Assembly (NCBI GenBank): GCA_002723155.1 | Contig: PBNO01000003.1 | Span: 234,932 to 298,931 of the forward strand | Reading direction: 5' to 3' | DNA from: Ponticaulis sp. | Lineage (GTDB): Bacteria; Pseudomonadota; Alphaproteobacteria; Caulobacterales; Hyphomonadaceae | Length of the DNA: 64,000 nucleotides | Shown here: positions 8,294 to 15,685 of the stretch, one piece after another | Layout: each line of letters begins with the position of its first letter | Numbering within the stretch: the first letter of the stretch is position 1 | Translations under genes and position numbers: made by a program | The notes under the pieces: generated by a model | Databases searched by the model: none | The model's input: the letters and a program-made list of their open reading frames with translations, nothing else | What the model was told of the DNA's origin: nothing

Positions 8294-9481
8294 ATGACAG
8301 CAAACTCACCGACCGCAGACGCCATGGAGCCGGTAACTGAAGTACTGGCCGACGTAACGATGGGCAACATGATGGCCATCGCCATGCTGGCAGGCGCAGT
8401 CGTAATAGCTGTTATGATCCACGCCGTGATATATGGACTGCTTTCCAAGGCAGTCGGCAACGATGGCGACAAGCTGTTCGCTCGCGCTGTCCGGCGCACA
8501 CGCACGGTATCACGGATCGGGTTTGGCGTGCTGGCCATCGAACTTGTGCTTCCCTTGGTAGACATGCCCGATAGTTGGCGCGGCCTGATCAATCAGGTCG
8601 TCACAATTCTTCTGATCGGAATTGCAGGCTGGCTGCTCAATCGCCTGATCAACGCCTTCACCGAAAACCGCGTCTCCAAATACGATCTCGACGCCGAGGA
8701 CAATCTGGAAGCACGCAAAGTCTCAACACGCATGCGCCTTCTTAGCCGTATGATGACCATGCTCATACTGCTGGTGACGGTCGCCGCCATGCTGATGACC
8801 TTCCCGTCCGTGCGCTCGATTGGCATTTCGCTGTTTGCGTCGGCGGGTGTAGCCGGCATTGTCATAGGCTTTGCCGCGCGGCCTGTGCTGTCTAACCTGA
8901 TCGCTGGCATTCAGATCGCCCTCACCCAGCCGCTTCGCATTGGCGACGCCGTCATTATGGAGGGAGAATGGGGCTGGATTGACGAAATCACTTCGACCTA
9001 TGTCGTGGTAAAAATCTGGGACTGGCGACGCCTCGTCGTGCCGCTGACGCAGGTTGTCGAAAAGCCATTCCAGAACTGGACCCGCGAAGGCTCGTCCATC
9101 ATCGGCTCTGTAACCTGGCATCTGGATTACACCGCACCCGTCAGCGAAATCCGCGCCAAACTGAAAGAGTTTCTGGAAGAAAGCGAGCTGTGGGACGGCG
9201 ATGTACAAGTGCTGCAGGTGATCGACACGACGCAGGAAACCATCACACTTCGTGGCCTGATGAGCGCGAAGAACTCACCTATCGCATGGGATTTGCGCTG
9301 CGAAATCCGCGAGAAGATGGTCTCATGGCTACAGCAAGAGCACGCCTACGCCCTGCCACGCCGCCGCGGTGAAATTCACATTGAGGACTCAGAGATCGAA
9401 TTTACGCCGTCACCGGCGCCGCGTGAAAGCGACGATACGGGCATGTCGGACAAAATCGATCATCCTGACGAAACACGCTGA
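8294..9481 (+). CDS. MscS-family mechanosensitive channel
   Basis: This 395-residue membrane protein has three or more N-terminal transmembrane helices. The Gly/Ala-rich pore helix ASAGVAGIVIGFAARPVLSN (about 187-206) is followed by the conserved beta domain (QPLRIGDAVIM...GWIDEI). That architecture defines small-conductance mechanosensitive channels, which release solutes on hypo-osmotic shock. An extra acidic, disordered C-terminal tail follows the cytoplasmic domain. The ATG follows AAGGA. The 3' end overlaps the convergent HDAC-family gene by 22 bp. Confidence 0.9.
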   Translation: MTANSPTADAMEPVTEVLADVTMGNMMAIAMLAGAVVIAVMIHAVIYGLLSKAVGNDGDKLFARAVRRTRTVSRIGFGVLAIELVLPLVDMPDSWRGLINQVVTILLIGIAGWLLNRLINAFTENRVSKYDLDAEDNLEARKVSTRMRLLSRMMTMLILLVTVAAMLMTFPSVRSIGISLFASAGVAGIVIGFAARPVLSNLIAGIQIALTQPLRIGDAVIMEGEWGWIDEITSTYVVVKIWDWRRLVVPLTQVVEKPFQNWTREGSSIIGSVTWHLDYTAPVSEIRAKLKEFLEESELWDGDVQVLQVIDTTQETITLRGLMSAKNSPIAWDLRCEIREKMVSWLQQEHAYALPRRRGEIHIEDSEIEFTPSPAPRESDDTGMSDKIDHPDETR

Positions 9482-10398
9482 TCGGTTTCAGCGTCCAGCG
9501 TGCGGGCAGCTTCTTCAAACGCAAAAGCATGAAGCCGCGCCAGATGACTCACATCATGGCTATACCCGCCGCCCATCACACAGACGAGCGGCAAGCCCCG
9601 CTCACGTACGCGGGAGATAACCAGCCGATCACGCGCGCGTATGCCCTCATCACTGAGCTTGAGCTTGCCCAACCGGTCATCGGCGTGCGGGTCGACACCG
9701 GCATTGTAGAATACGATGTCCGGAGAGGACGCCTCCAGCACGCGCGCCAGTCCGGCCTCTAACTCACTCAGATAGCCTTCATCACCCAGCCCCTGATCGA
9801 GCCCGATATCCAGCGTTGAAGCGACCTTACGCACTGGCCAGTTATCCTCGCAGTGAAGCGAGAAGGTGAAAACGCTGTCGTCATTCTGGAAAATGTCTGC
9901 TGTGCCGTCGCCCTGATGCACATCGCAATCAATCACGAGCGCTTTGCGGATGCGTTCGGTCTTCTGCAGAGCACGGATAGCAACACCCACATCATTGAAC
10001 ACACAGAAGCCCGCCCCATGCGTATATTTGGCATGGTGGCTGCCACCTGCCGCGTTGCAGGCAATGCCTCTGGACAGCGCCGCTTCCCCGGCAAGATAGG
10101 TGCCCATACAGGAAAGTCGCGAGCGCATGGCGACAGCCGCCGTCATCTCGAAGCCGATGGTCCGCGCGGTTTTATAATCTACCGTCTGATGAAAGACCGC
10201 ATCCACATAGGACGGGTCGTGCGCAAGCGCGATCATCTCAAAATCAGCAGGTTTCGGCCTACGGATCGGATTGGCTGGCGTGACGAGGCCAATCTCCTTC
10301 AGGCGACGCCCCGTCTCGCGATATTTGCGCATGGGGAAGCGATGCCCGTCCGGCACAGTCTCGGCGTCATATCTGTCATGATAGAAAATCGGCAGCAT
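9460..10398 (-). CDS. Histone-deacetylase-family amidohydrolase
   Basis: This 312-residue protein of the arginase/deacetylase superfamily resembles the class IV (HDAC11-like) branch. The zinc-site motifs are present: GGSHHA, DCDVHQGDGTA and a downstream NAGVDPHADD. Bacterial members deacetylate polyamines, acetoin-like molecules or acyl-lysine; the substrate here cannot be told. The start chosen is the ATG of MLPIFYHDRYD, because the family begins there. A TTG 12 codons upstream would overlap the glycosyltransferase stop (TTGA) and is an alternative if the two genes are coupled. It lies directly downstream of the broken glycosyltransferase gene. Confidence 0.88.
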   Translation of the reverse strand: MLPIFYHDRYDAETVPDGHRFPMRKYRETGRRLKEIGLVTPANPIRRPKPADFEMIALAHDPSYVDAVFHQTVDYKTARTIGFEMTAAVAMRSRLSCMGTYLAGEAALSRGIACNAAGGSHHAKYTHGAGFCVFNDVGVAIRALQKTERIRKALVIDCDVHQGDGTADIFQNDDSVFTFSLHCEDNWPVRKVASTLDIGLDQGLGDEGYLSELEAGLARVLEASSPDIVFYNAGVDPHADDRLGKLKLSDEGIRARDRLVISRVRERGLPLVCVMGGGYSHDVSHLARLHAFAFEEAARTLDAETDQRVSSG

Positions 10399-10430
10399 TG
10401 AGCTATCAGATAGCGCCAATCGGGGCGGGT

Positions 10431-11046
10431 TCAAACCTTGGCAGTGCGAAGCTGCTTGCGGGACAGGCTTTTCACGCTGACGCCGTGTTGGGTTTTATCC
10501 CAATAGAATGGACGCACGATCAGCTCGTAGATCGCTTTGCCTGCCGCAATCGTCTGAAGAGGCCAGTAGAATGGCGCCGTGATCAGCGCCCGAATAGCGC
10601 CAGCCGATGCGAGAGCGCCGGACATGACGACTGACAGGATATGCACGCTGAAACCTGTCAGACAGAGGATGATTGCTTCTGATGGCGGCGTCAGGCCCGG
10701 CAGCATGGCCTGCGCAACAAGCCAGAGCGCGAATGGCCCGTGAAACACTGCTGATAATACAGAGCCGGACAGCAGCAATACGGCAGAGATGTAATTCTTT
10801 AGCCCCATCACCCTGATCCGTGAGGCTGGAGAGGCCCGGAAGAAGACACCCGCCGTCTGGATAAAGCCTTTCACCCAACGTGAACGCTGACCGATCCATT
10901 GGCGAAGGCCGATCGGCGCTTCTTCAAATGTTGGCGGAGAGATATGACCCACGCGATACCCCGCGGCGGCAAAGCGTAGGCCAAGATCTGCATCTTCTGT
11001 CACATTGTAAGGGTCCCAGCCGCCTACTTTCTCAAGCGCTGCGCGA
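10431..11046 (-). pseudogene. Processive family-2 glycosyltransferase, C-terminal half (disrupted)
   Basis: This is the 3' part of a glycosyltransferase gene interrupted by the IS1595-type element. It holds the catalytic TEDAD and QRSRW motifs (the third Asp and QxxRW of BcsA-like processive enzymes), followed by about three membrane helices. Joined to 14653-15554 after deleting the element and one 8-bp target copy, it reads in frame across GTSNHFDRAALEKVGG and gives an ancestral protein of 505 residues. The surviving ORF extends into the element (ATG at 11132), so a 233-aa protein with about 28 foreign N-terminal residues could be made. It lacks the donor-binding half and is probably inactive. 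Confidence 0.93.
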
Positions 11047-11054
11047 TCAAAATG
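11047..11054. repeat. Target-site duplication, left copy
   Basis: TCAAAATG immediately precedes the left inverted repeat and is repeated at 14653-14660. Eight bp is the duplication length typical of IS1595-family elements. Confidence 0.95.
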
Positions 11055-11079
11055 CGGACTTATGTAGCAAGCGCACCAA
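11055..11079 (+). repeat. Left terminal inverted repeat
   Basis: Twenty-five bp beginning CGGACTTATGTAGCAAGC are identical to the reverse complement of 14628-14652. Similarity stops after the CACCAA at the inner end. Confidence 0.97.
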
Positions 11080-11123
11080 ATTTCGGACTGCCAGAATAGC
11101 GCATTTTCTGCGACTCTGGCCAG

Positions 11124-11621
11124 ATGAAACATGAAACTCCACTAACCCGACACGGTAAGCTCAACCCGTCTAAAACAGAGACATACGAGCACACCATAAA
11201 CGGACTACTTACAAAGCGAGCTGACCTGTTCAATGAGGCTGAACGCCTGAGAGACAGGACAGCAGAGATAAAGAACGATGTAGCCGCTCTGGACCGCGTG
11301 TTAGCCACGCTAGGATATACCGGCGATCTCGACGCCATAATGCCACGGCAGAAGGTAACGCGCCTGTTTGGATCGGGTGAGCTTCTAAGAGCTTGTATGC
11401 AAGAGCTGCGTCACTCAGATGAACCACTAACTAGCAGGGACATTGCCCGAAACATCGTAGAGCTTCGTGGAGACGATCCCAACGACCGGAAGTACCTATC
11501 CGACATGACCCGCCGTATCTCAAAGTGTCTGCGTCAGGAACGCGCTGTAGGCTCTGTAAGGATGAAAGAGAAGCGCTCTGGTTGCGCGGTGTGGGAGTAT
11601 GTTGGGATTACAGGGAAGTGA
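11124..11621 (+). CDS. Transposon passenger: coiled-coil protein with a possible winged-helix C-terminus
   Basis: This 165-residue protein starts 45 bp inside the left repeat. Residues about 25-65 form a charged heptad-rich coiled coil (LTKRADLFNEAERLRDRTAE). About 85-155 have a helix-turn-helix-like pattern (LTSRDIARNIVELRG... SDMTRRISKCLRQERAVGSV) ending in a short beta-like tail. This resembles small winged-helix proteins that pair a coiled coil with a DNA-binding domain, but no family is firmly recognised. No strong ribosome-binding site precedes the ATG. It may regulate the element or assist transposition; neither is shown. Confidence 0.65.
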   Translation: MKHETPLTRHGKLNPSKTETYEHTINGLLTKRADLFNEAERLRDRTAEIKNDVAALDRVLATLGYTGDLDAIMPRQKVTRLFGSGELLRACMQELRHSDEPLTSRDIARNIVELRGDDPNDRKYLSDMTRRISKCLRQERAVGSVRMKEKRSGCAVWEYVGITGK

Positions 11622-11666
11622 TCGAAAATTTTTACTATCAAATTGATATCTAATTATGTTATGTAA

Positions 11667-11697
11667 ATACCCGGCGAACAAGCGCCGGGTATTTTTA
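11667..11697. terminator. Terminator inside the transposon
   Basis: ATACCCGGC-(8 nt)-GCCGGGTAT is followed by TTTTTATAG. It sits between the convergent passenger genes and has a T-run on the plus strand. Confidence 0.85.
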
Positions 11698-11726
11698 TAG
11701 GTATCAAATGTCAGGTGTTCCGCACA

Positions 11727-12011
11727 CTAATGGTGTACCGCTTCGAGAACGCCTTTCAGCCAATTCCCATTCGCTTCAGTGTGGCCAGTCCATGCCGCCT
11801 CGCCGGAGAGCTTACCGACGAACAGCTTATCATTTGAGTCAAGGCATCCTTGCAAGTTATCACGCACTTGTACGGCAGATGAGGCTGTGGAAATAATCCA
11901 CACCGATTCCTGCATGTGCCAATAAGTACCGTAGCCCTTGAGCTTTTTTGAGAGGCAATCGTACTTCTGCCCCGGCGCGTGAAGATCGTAAGATACGATG
12001 TACTTAGCCAT
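11727..12011 (-). CDS. Transposon passenger: Cas2/VapD-like (SinR-type) protein
   Basis: This 94-residue protein has a small ferredoxin-like fold pattern. It begins MAKYIVSYDLHAPGQKYD, with the first beta strand ending in the Asp that is catalytic in Cas2 and VapD nucleases. A WHMQESVWII strand and a DKLFVGKLSGEAAW strand follow. Proteins of this shape are usually annotated SinR-family or Cas2-like. There is no cas1 and no CRISPR array, so an adaptation role is unlikely. Its ATG shares one base with the stop of the upstream HTH gene (TAATG), so the two are translationally coupled. A toxin-antitoxin-like pair is a reasonable hypothesis. Confidence 0.75.
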   Translation of the reverse strand: MAKYIVSYDLHAPGQKYDCLSKKLKGYGTYWHMQESVWIISTASSAVQVRDNLQGCLDSNDKLFVGKLSGEAAWTGHTEANGNWLKGVLEAVHH

Positions 12012-12232
12012 TAAGCGGCCCTCCCGCGACGATAAAGCGCCGCCTCATATGCAGATGGATGACGCTTGAGGTTGATTACCTCGCTAATGCGCCCCTGATT
12101 CGTATCAAAGTGGGCCGCGATACGGCTCTGAAGCCATCCATCCCATTTCATAAACCAAACTTGAATTGCATCATCTTTGGTCAGGATACGAGATGGTTTT
12201 CCGCGCTCTGGCGGAGTGTCGAAAGTAGGCAT
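12011..12232 (-). CDS. Transposon passenger: small HTH protein
   Basis: This 73-residue basic protein contains a helix-turn-helix-like segment, SRIAAHFDTNQGRISEVINL (about residues 36-55). The ATG has an excellent AGGAGG site 7 nt upstream. Its stop overlaps the Cas2-like gene start by one base. It probably binds DNA and may regulate its own operon, as antitoxins commonly do. No named family was recognised. Confidence 0.7.
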   Translation of the reverse strand: MPTFDTPPERGKPSRILTKDDAIQVWFMKWDGWLQSRIAAHFDTNQGRISEVINLKRHPSAYEAALYRRGRAA

Positions 12233-12330
12233 GTAGTTGCCTCCTCTTATGAAGAGGCGGGGCTTGACACGGACTCACGCTCCTGTCATCCAAGTTGGAC
12301 AAGCTTGTGAATCATCCCCGCCTCGGGGTT

Positions 12331-12377
12331 ACGATTAAGAACCCGCACCGACCACGAATCAGTGCGGGTTCAATCGT
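12331..12377. other. Long hairpin between transposase and HTH genes
   Basis: ACGATT and GAACCCGCAC (12331-12348, with a 2-nt AA bulge) pair with GTGCGGGTTC and AATCGT (12362-12377), giving a 16-bp interrupted stem with a 13-nt loop. It lies just downstream of the leftward transposase gene. There is no T-run directly after it, so it may be a transcription attenuator, an RNA structure or a protein-binding site rather than a plain terminator. Confidence 0.6.
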
Positions 12378-12429
12378 ATTTGAGGCACAATTTACTATAA
12401 AAGTCGAATCCGATGTTCTTGCTTGGTTC

Positions 12430-13395
12430 TCAAGCCGCCGAACGCTGCCAGTACCCCGAAAAGTCGCGACTAACCGGCGCGCCCATAACGCCACGAACAA
12501 CAGTGGCAACAAGATTGCCGTTATCGACGCGGCGGTGATCTTCCAGCCATGCTGCGTGAGCAGCATATTGATGAAGATACTTGTGAGACACCCAATGGTG
12601 CTGACCGCGTACCATGCGACGAAGGCGAGAGAAGAAGCTTTCAGCGTTGTTAGTGTGTGTGCCTGAGAGGTCGCTATACGCTTCTTCGTGATTAATGCGC
12701 CCCATTGCGTAACCGCGATAGAGGTGGTCCCAGTGCGTAGCTTCATCGGCGTAGATGATTGAACCCGGCTTCACTGTACGCGCTACAATGTCCACGCCAT
12801 CAGCTTCGGTCTTCGTTACAAATGTAAGTGTGCGGCCTTTGCGCTCACGGATAGCAACAACGACGCGGCGCGTGCCTGTCTGGTAACGCTTACGGCGACG
12901 GTCTACGCGGTCTTTGCGCTGGTTCTTAGGGCGAATGTGACCGCCAAAATACGCTCCATCAACTTCGACTTCACCCGATACAGTACGGTTATCATATTCG
13001 TCAGACATAGACTCGCGAAGCTTATGGCAGAGCACCCAAGCTGTTTTGTATTGAACATCAAGCTCACGGCTCATCTGAACGGCTGATTTGCCTTTTGCTG
13101 AATTCACGAAAAGGAATACAGCGGCCAGAATGTCCATGAATTGAAGCTTGCGGCTCGCGAAGATCGTTCCAGACGTAACGGAGAACTGACGGTAGCACGC
13201 CTTGCATTTGAACTTGCGGCGCGTCGTGATCTTGTAAGTCTCACAGCATCCGCAGTCAGGGCAAACAGCTTCCCCGTCCGTCTCCGGCCAGCGGAGCTTG
13301 CAAAACGTCTCATACGCTTTGTCTTCACCAGCCCGGTAAATTCCGGTCAGTGAAAGCGTGCGAGCCGCTGCAGAAAGAAGGAAGTGTTGTGCCAT
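12430..13395 (-). CDS. IS1595-family (ISXO2-like) transposase
   Basis: This 321-residue protein appears intact. An N-terminal zinc ribbon (Cys45, Cys48, Cys64, Cys67) likely recognises the ends. It is followed by an HTH-like region and the ISXO2-type catalytic core, with Asp146 (VEVDGAYFGG), Asp217 (IYADEATHW) and the THTNNAESFFSRLRR segment carrying Asn250/Glu252. Family members move by a cut-and-paste or replicative DDE-type reaction and make 8-bp target duplications, as seen here. No frameshift or internal stop interrupts it, so the element may still be active. Confidence 0.95.
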   Translation of the reverse strand: MAQHFLLSAAARTLSLTGIYRAGEDKAYETFCKLRWPETDGEAVCPDCGCCETYKITTRRKFKCKACYRQFSVTSGTIFASRKLQFMDILAAVFLFVNSAKGKSAVQMSRELDVQYKTAWVLCHKLRESMSDEYDNRTVSGEVEVDGAYFGGHIRPKNQRKDRVDRRRKRYQTGTRRVVVAIRERKGRTLTFVTKTEADGVDIVARTVKPGSIIYADEATHWDHLYRGYAMGRINHEEAYSDLSGTHTNNAESFFSRLRRMVRGQHHWVSHKYLHQYAAHAAWLEDHRRVDNGNLVATVVRGVMGAPVSRDFSGYWQRSAA

Positions 13396-13408
13396 TGTCT
13401 ACGTTTGC

Positions 13409-13435
13409 GTTACCTATGTAACGTATATAGTACGT
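13409..13435. promoter_or_regulatory. Nested palindromes in the divergent transposase/DUF6471 control region
   Basis: GTTAC-(4 nt)-GTAAC (13409-13422) overlaps ACGTA-TATAG-TACGT (13421-13435), with further ACGTA copies just beyond. The cluster lies between the divergent transposase and DUF6471 genes and is a likely operator/promoter. The transposon's own HTH proteins are candidate binders. Confidence 0.45.
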
Positions 13436-13500
13436 AGACGTATCGTAATCAATACCTTATGTATCGTTTATGATACTTTTTCCTGCAAAGGCGTTACGTT

Positions 13501-13728
13501 ATGGCTGATCAGACCGAATGGGAAACCAAAGCTGCCAACCTTCTCAAGGCTGAATTGAAACGGAAGGGAATCACATATGCTGGTCTAGTAGAGAAGCTAG
13601 AAGGCATCGGCATATGCGAGAAGGAAGTGAACATCAGGAACAAGCTGAGCCGCGGGAAGTTCAGCGCGGCTTTCTTGTTGCAATGTATGAACGCTATAGA
13701 GTCTCAATCTTTGCGTTTGGATTGGTAG
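13501..13728 (+). CDS. Transposon passenger: DUF6471-type protein
   Basis: This 75-residue protein has the DUF6471 pattern: WETKAANLLKAELKRKG, then an HTH-like stretch ending NIRNKLSRGKFSAAFLLQC. It looks like a phage-repressor-type DNA-binding domain. The 3' end overlaps the start of the next passenger gene by 46 bp in another frame, suggesting translational coupling. Function is unknown for the family; a regulatory role is inferred from the fold pattern. Confidence 0.75.
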   Translation: MADQTEWETKAANLLKAELKRKGITYAGLVEKLEGIGICEKEVNIRNKLSRGKFSAAFLLQCMNAIESQSLRLDW

Positions 13729-14567
13729 GAATACTTCTAGTTATTGCAATAATTACAGCTCCGACAGAGCGAGAGTTACGTGACGAATATAGTAATCATT
13801 ACAATGAACAAACCTGTGAAAATTGGAAAAAGAGCTATAGCTTGGACCGGTGGTTTCCGCCCATAGTTTCGAGCTATATAGATTGCCAAGAGAGACAAAC
13901 AGGCCGCGAAGAATACCAATCCAATGAAAACACTATAGATCCATTTAATCCAATACCCATCGAATTGAGCGATCTCTTGGCTCAACGAAGAATGGCTCAC
14001 TGGACTGTATGGATTGCCATTTTCACAAGTATTGGCCTCGTGACACTTTTCTTCACCCTTCTTGAGGCCAACAAGACTGCTACTTTTGCTTTCAGAAGCT
14101 ACGAAGCGACTAAGGAGCAACTCGCTCCACAAATATACGTTGGTCAATCGAGCGTCATTGTAAAACTTGGTCCCGGTGAGCAAGCTATCGTCAATATGGA
14201 AATATCGATTGAGAACGCTGGAGCGACTATTGCGCGGGATGTTTCGTACCAAATTGAAGTTGCCCCAATTCCGTACATCGAAAAACTTTCTGATAATGAC
14301 GGCGTTATTTACACCAAAGGGGCGATAAATCGGTTTAATGTTTCTGCGGGAGAAACGTACCCAATTCAACTCGATTTCAAGCATCGGTTTTGGGATTTTT
14401 TTGTGGACGAAAATCGAACTAGCCCACGAGATATCAGAATAAGAGTATACCTCTCTTGGAGTGATTTCGACGGACGGAAAAAGTTGAACTTGATCGGAGA
14501 TGCCAGCTTGCAGGGCCTCCAAGGGAACCTTTGCCAAAGCGCAATTGGACCATTCGTAAAGAGATAG
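13683..14567 (+). CDS. Transposon passenger: two-TM membrane protein with extracytoplasmic beta domain
   Basis: This 294-residue protein starts at MYERYRVSIFAFG. The ORF is open further upstream, but that part only re-reads the DUF6471 gene. TM1 lies at about residues 7-28. A polar loop with two Cys (about 30-115) follows, then TM2 (about 118-140), then a beta-rich domain (about 165-285). The layout is common among uncharacterised proteins on prophages and genomic islands. The gene is markedly AT-rich compared with host genes. A 271-aa antisense ORF was rejected. No function is recognised; a surface or exclusion role would be speculation. Confidence 0.65.
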   Translation: MYERYRVSIFAFGLVGILLVIAIITAPTERELRDEYSNHYNEQTCENWKKSYSLDRWFPPIVSSYIDCQERQTGREEYQSNENTIDPFNPIPIELSDLLAQRRMAHWTVWIAIFTSIGLVTLFFTLLEANKTATFAFRSYEATKEQLAPQIYVGQSSVIVKLGPGEQAIVNMEISIENAGATIARDVSYQIEVAPIPYIEKLSDNDGVIYTKGAINRFNVSAGETYPIQLDFKHRFWDFFVDENRTSPRDIRIRVYLSWSDFDGRKKLNLIGDASLQGLQGNLCQSAIGPFVKR

Positions 14568-14627
14568 CATAACTATCAAAAATTTAATCATTTTGACGGG
14601 TCCCGAAATGGGAGCTCATGTCGGCGC

Positions 14628-14652
14628 TTGGTGCGCTTGCTACATAAGTCCG
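14628..14652 (-). repeat. Right terminal inverted repeat
   Basis: This is an exact reverse complement of 11055-11079 over all 25 bp. Confidence 0.97.
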
Positions 14653-14660
14653 TCAAAATG
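14653..14660. repeat. Target-site duplication, right copy
   Basis: TCAAAATG directly follows the right inverted repeat and is identical to 11047-11054. Confidence 0.95.
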
Positions 14661-15554
14661 ATTGCTCGTCCCACCCAGCATGACTGGCAGGCGGAGCGCG
14701 CTGAGCCCCGGCACGATCAGACCGAAATGGACGCGATATTCCTGGGTAAACTGGGCAGCGATCCAGCTCTCCCCGCTATTGTGCGGAATGAGCGGCGCCT
14801 GAACGCATGCGAGCGGCTTACCGCCTACCTCTTCGCGCGCAAACTGGAAGGCCCTCACTGCCTCTTTCAGCTGGGTTGAGTGCATGGCGTCTTCGGCATC
14901 GTAGACGGCGATCATCTGACCGGTCGCAAGCTTCAGTCCGAAATTGAGAGCGCGAGGCTTGGTCTGCACCTCACCTTCAGGCACGACGATCACTTTAAAA
15001 TATGGCCGCAATTTCAACTGCTCGATTGCCGCCAGCGTTTCAGTATCGCTCTCTTCCAGAAGAATAAAGATCTCCAGCTGGCGTTTCGGATAGTCGAGCC
15101 CTTTCAGCGCCGCGATCAGAGGCCCAATGGCTTCGGGCTCACGAAAGACGGGCACCAACACGCTATAACGCGGCCAGATAAATCGGCGCTTTGCACTATC
15201 ACCCGTGAACGGAGACGCTGTGCGCGCAGCAAAGCCCGCGCAAAGCAATACGCATCGATAGATGATCAGCAGGCAAAATGCGGAGAAGGCCAGAGCACTG
15301 ACCGCGGAGAACAGCCCCATCGGCACCAGCAAAACACCCACACCCAGAACCGCGGCGATTTGTTTCACCAACGTCTTCTGAGCTGCCGTCACGCCTGTCT
15401 TACAGCTGGCTTCAGGATTAGCTTCGAGAAGATCATTTTCTGCGCCGAAACGGAGCCATTCCAGATAGGCCGCATCATAAAGGTCAGCTTCATGCGCGGC
15501 ATCGCCGGTCCGAAGACCGGCGGTTAAACCGTCATTACCCCACCCGTCAGCCAT
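14653..15554 (-). pseudogene. Processive family-2 glycosyltransferase, N-terminal half (disrupted)
   Basis: This is the 5' part of the split glycosyltransferase. It has a soluble N-terminal stretch (about residues 1-60), two membrane helices (about 65-115), and the GT-A start YSVLVPVFREPE with the DxD-type YDAEDAM motif. The reading frame runs into the transposon and stops after four foreign codons (304-aa ORF, 14640-15554). The third Asp and QxxRW motifs are on the other side of the insertion, so catalysis should be lost. The intact enzyme probably polymerised or transferred a sugar at the inner membrane, perhaps for exopolysaccharide. No other polysaccharide gene lies nearby. Confidence 0.93.
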
Positions 15555-15685
15555 GTCCCCGACAACCCCTCGTTAAGGAATTGTTAGGATTTAACCAGAG
15601 TTATCCACAGCGCGTCCAGCTATTTTTTGAAAAATACAACCAGACGCACCACACGAACTACCCTGTTAACTATAGAGTTTCGGAT

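Larger units (their letters stand above)
11055..14652. mobile_element. IS1595-family transposon with passenger genes (3598 bp)
   Basis: The element is bounded by perfect 25-bp inverted repeats and an 8-bp direct repeat of host DNA, and sits inside a glycosyltransferase gene. It encodes an ISXO2-like transposase plus five other genes: a coiled-coil protein (+), an HTH/Cas2-like pair (-), and a DUF6471/membrane-protein pair (+). Most IS1595 members are about 1 kb with one gene; some, such as ISSag10, carry cargo. Identical ends, an intact transposase and a restorable host reading frame all point to a recent insertion. The right-hand third is visibly AT-richer than the host. Confidence 0.95.

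Noticed and set aside
8185-8592. 135-aa minus-strand ORF over the MscS start
   Set aside because: Low-complexity Ser/Thr/Ala translation antisense to the channel's first helices; no ribosome-binding site.
10399-10434. TTG start of the HDAC-family gene overlapping the glycosyltransferase stop
   Set aside because: The family N-terminus begins at MLPIFYHDRYD; the extra 12 residues look non-conserved. Kept as an alternative in the feature note.
11727-12011. CRISPR adaptation module
   Set aside because: A Cas2-like protein is present but there is no cas1, no repeats and no other cas gene in the window.
13614-13682. Upstream extension of the membrane protein gene
   Set aside because: The extension only re-reads the DUF6471 gene in another frame; the hydrophobic signal begins after MYERYR.
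13776-14591. 271-aa open frame antisense to the transposon membrane protein
   Set aside because: The plus-strand frame has normal membrane topology and couples to the DUF6471 gene; the minus frame has no ribosome-binding site and starts near the right end.
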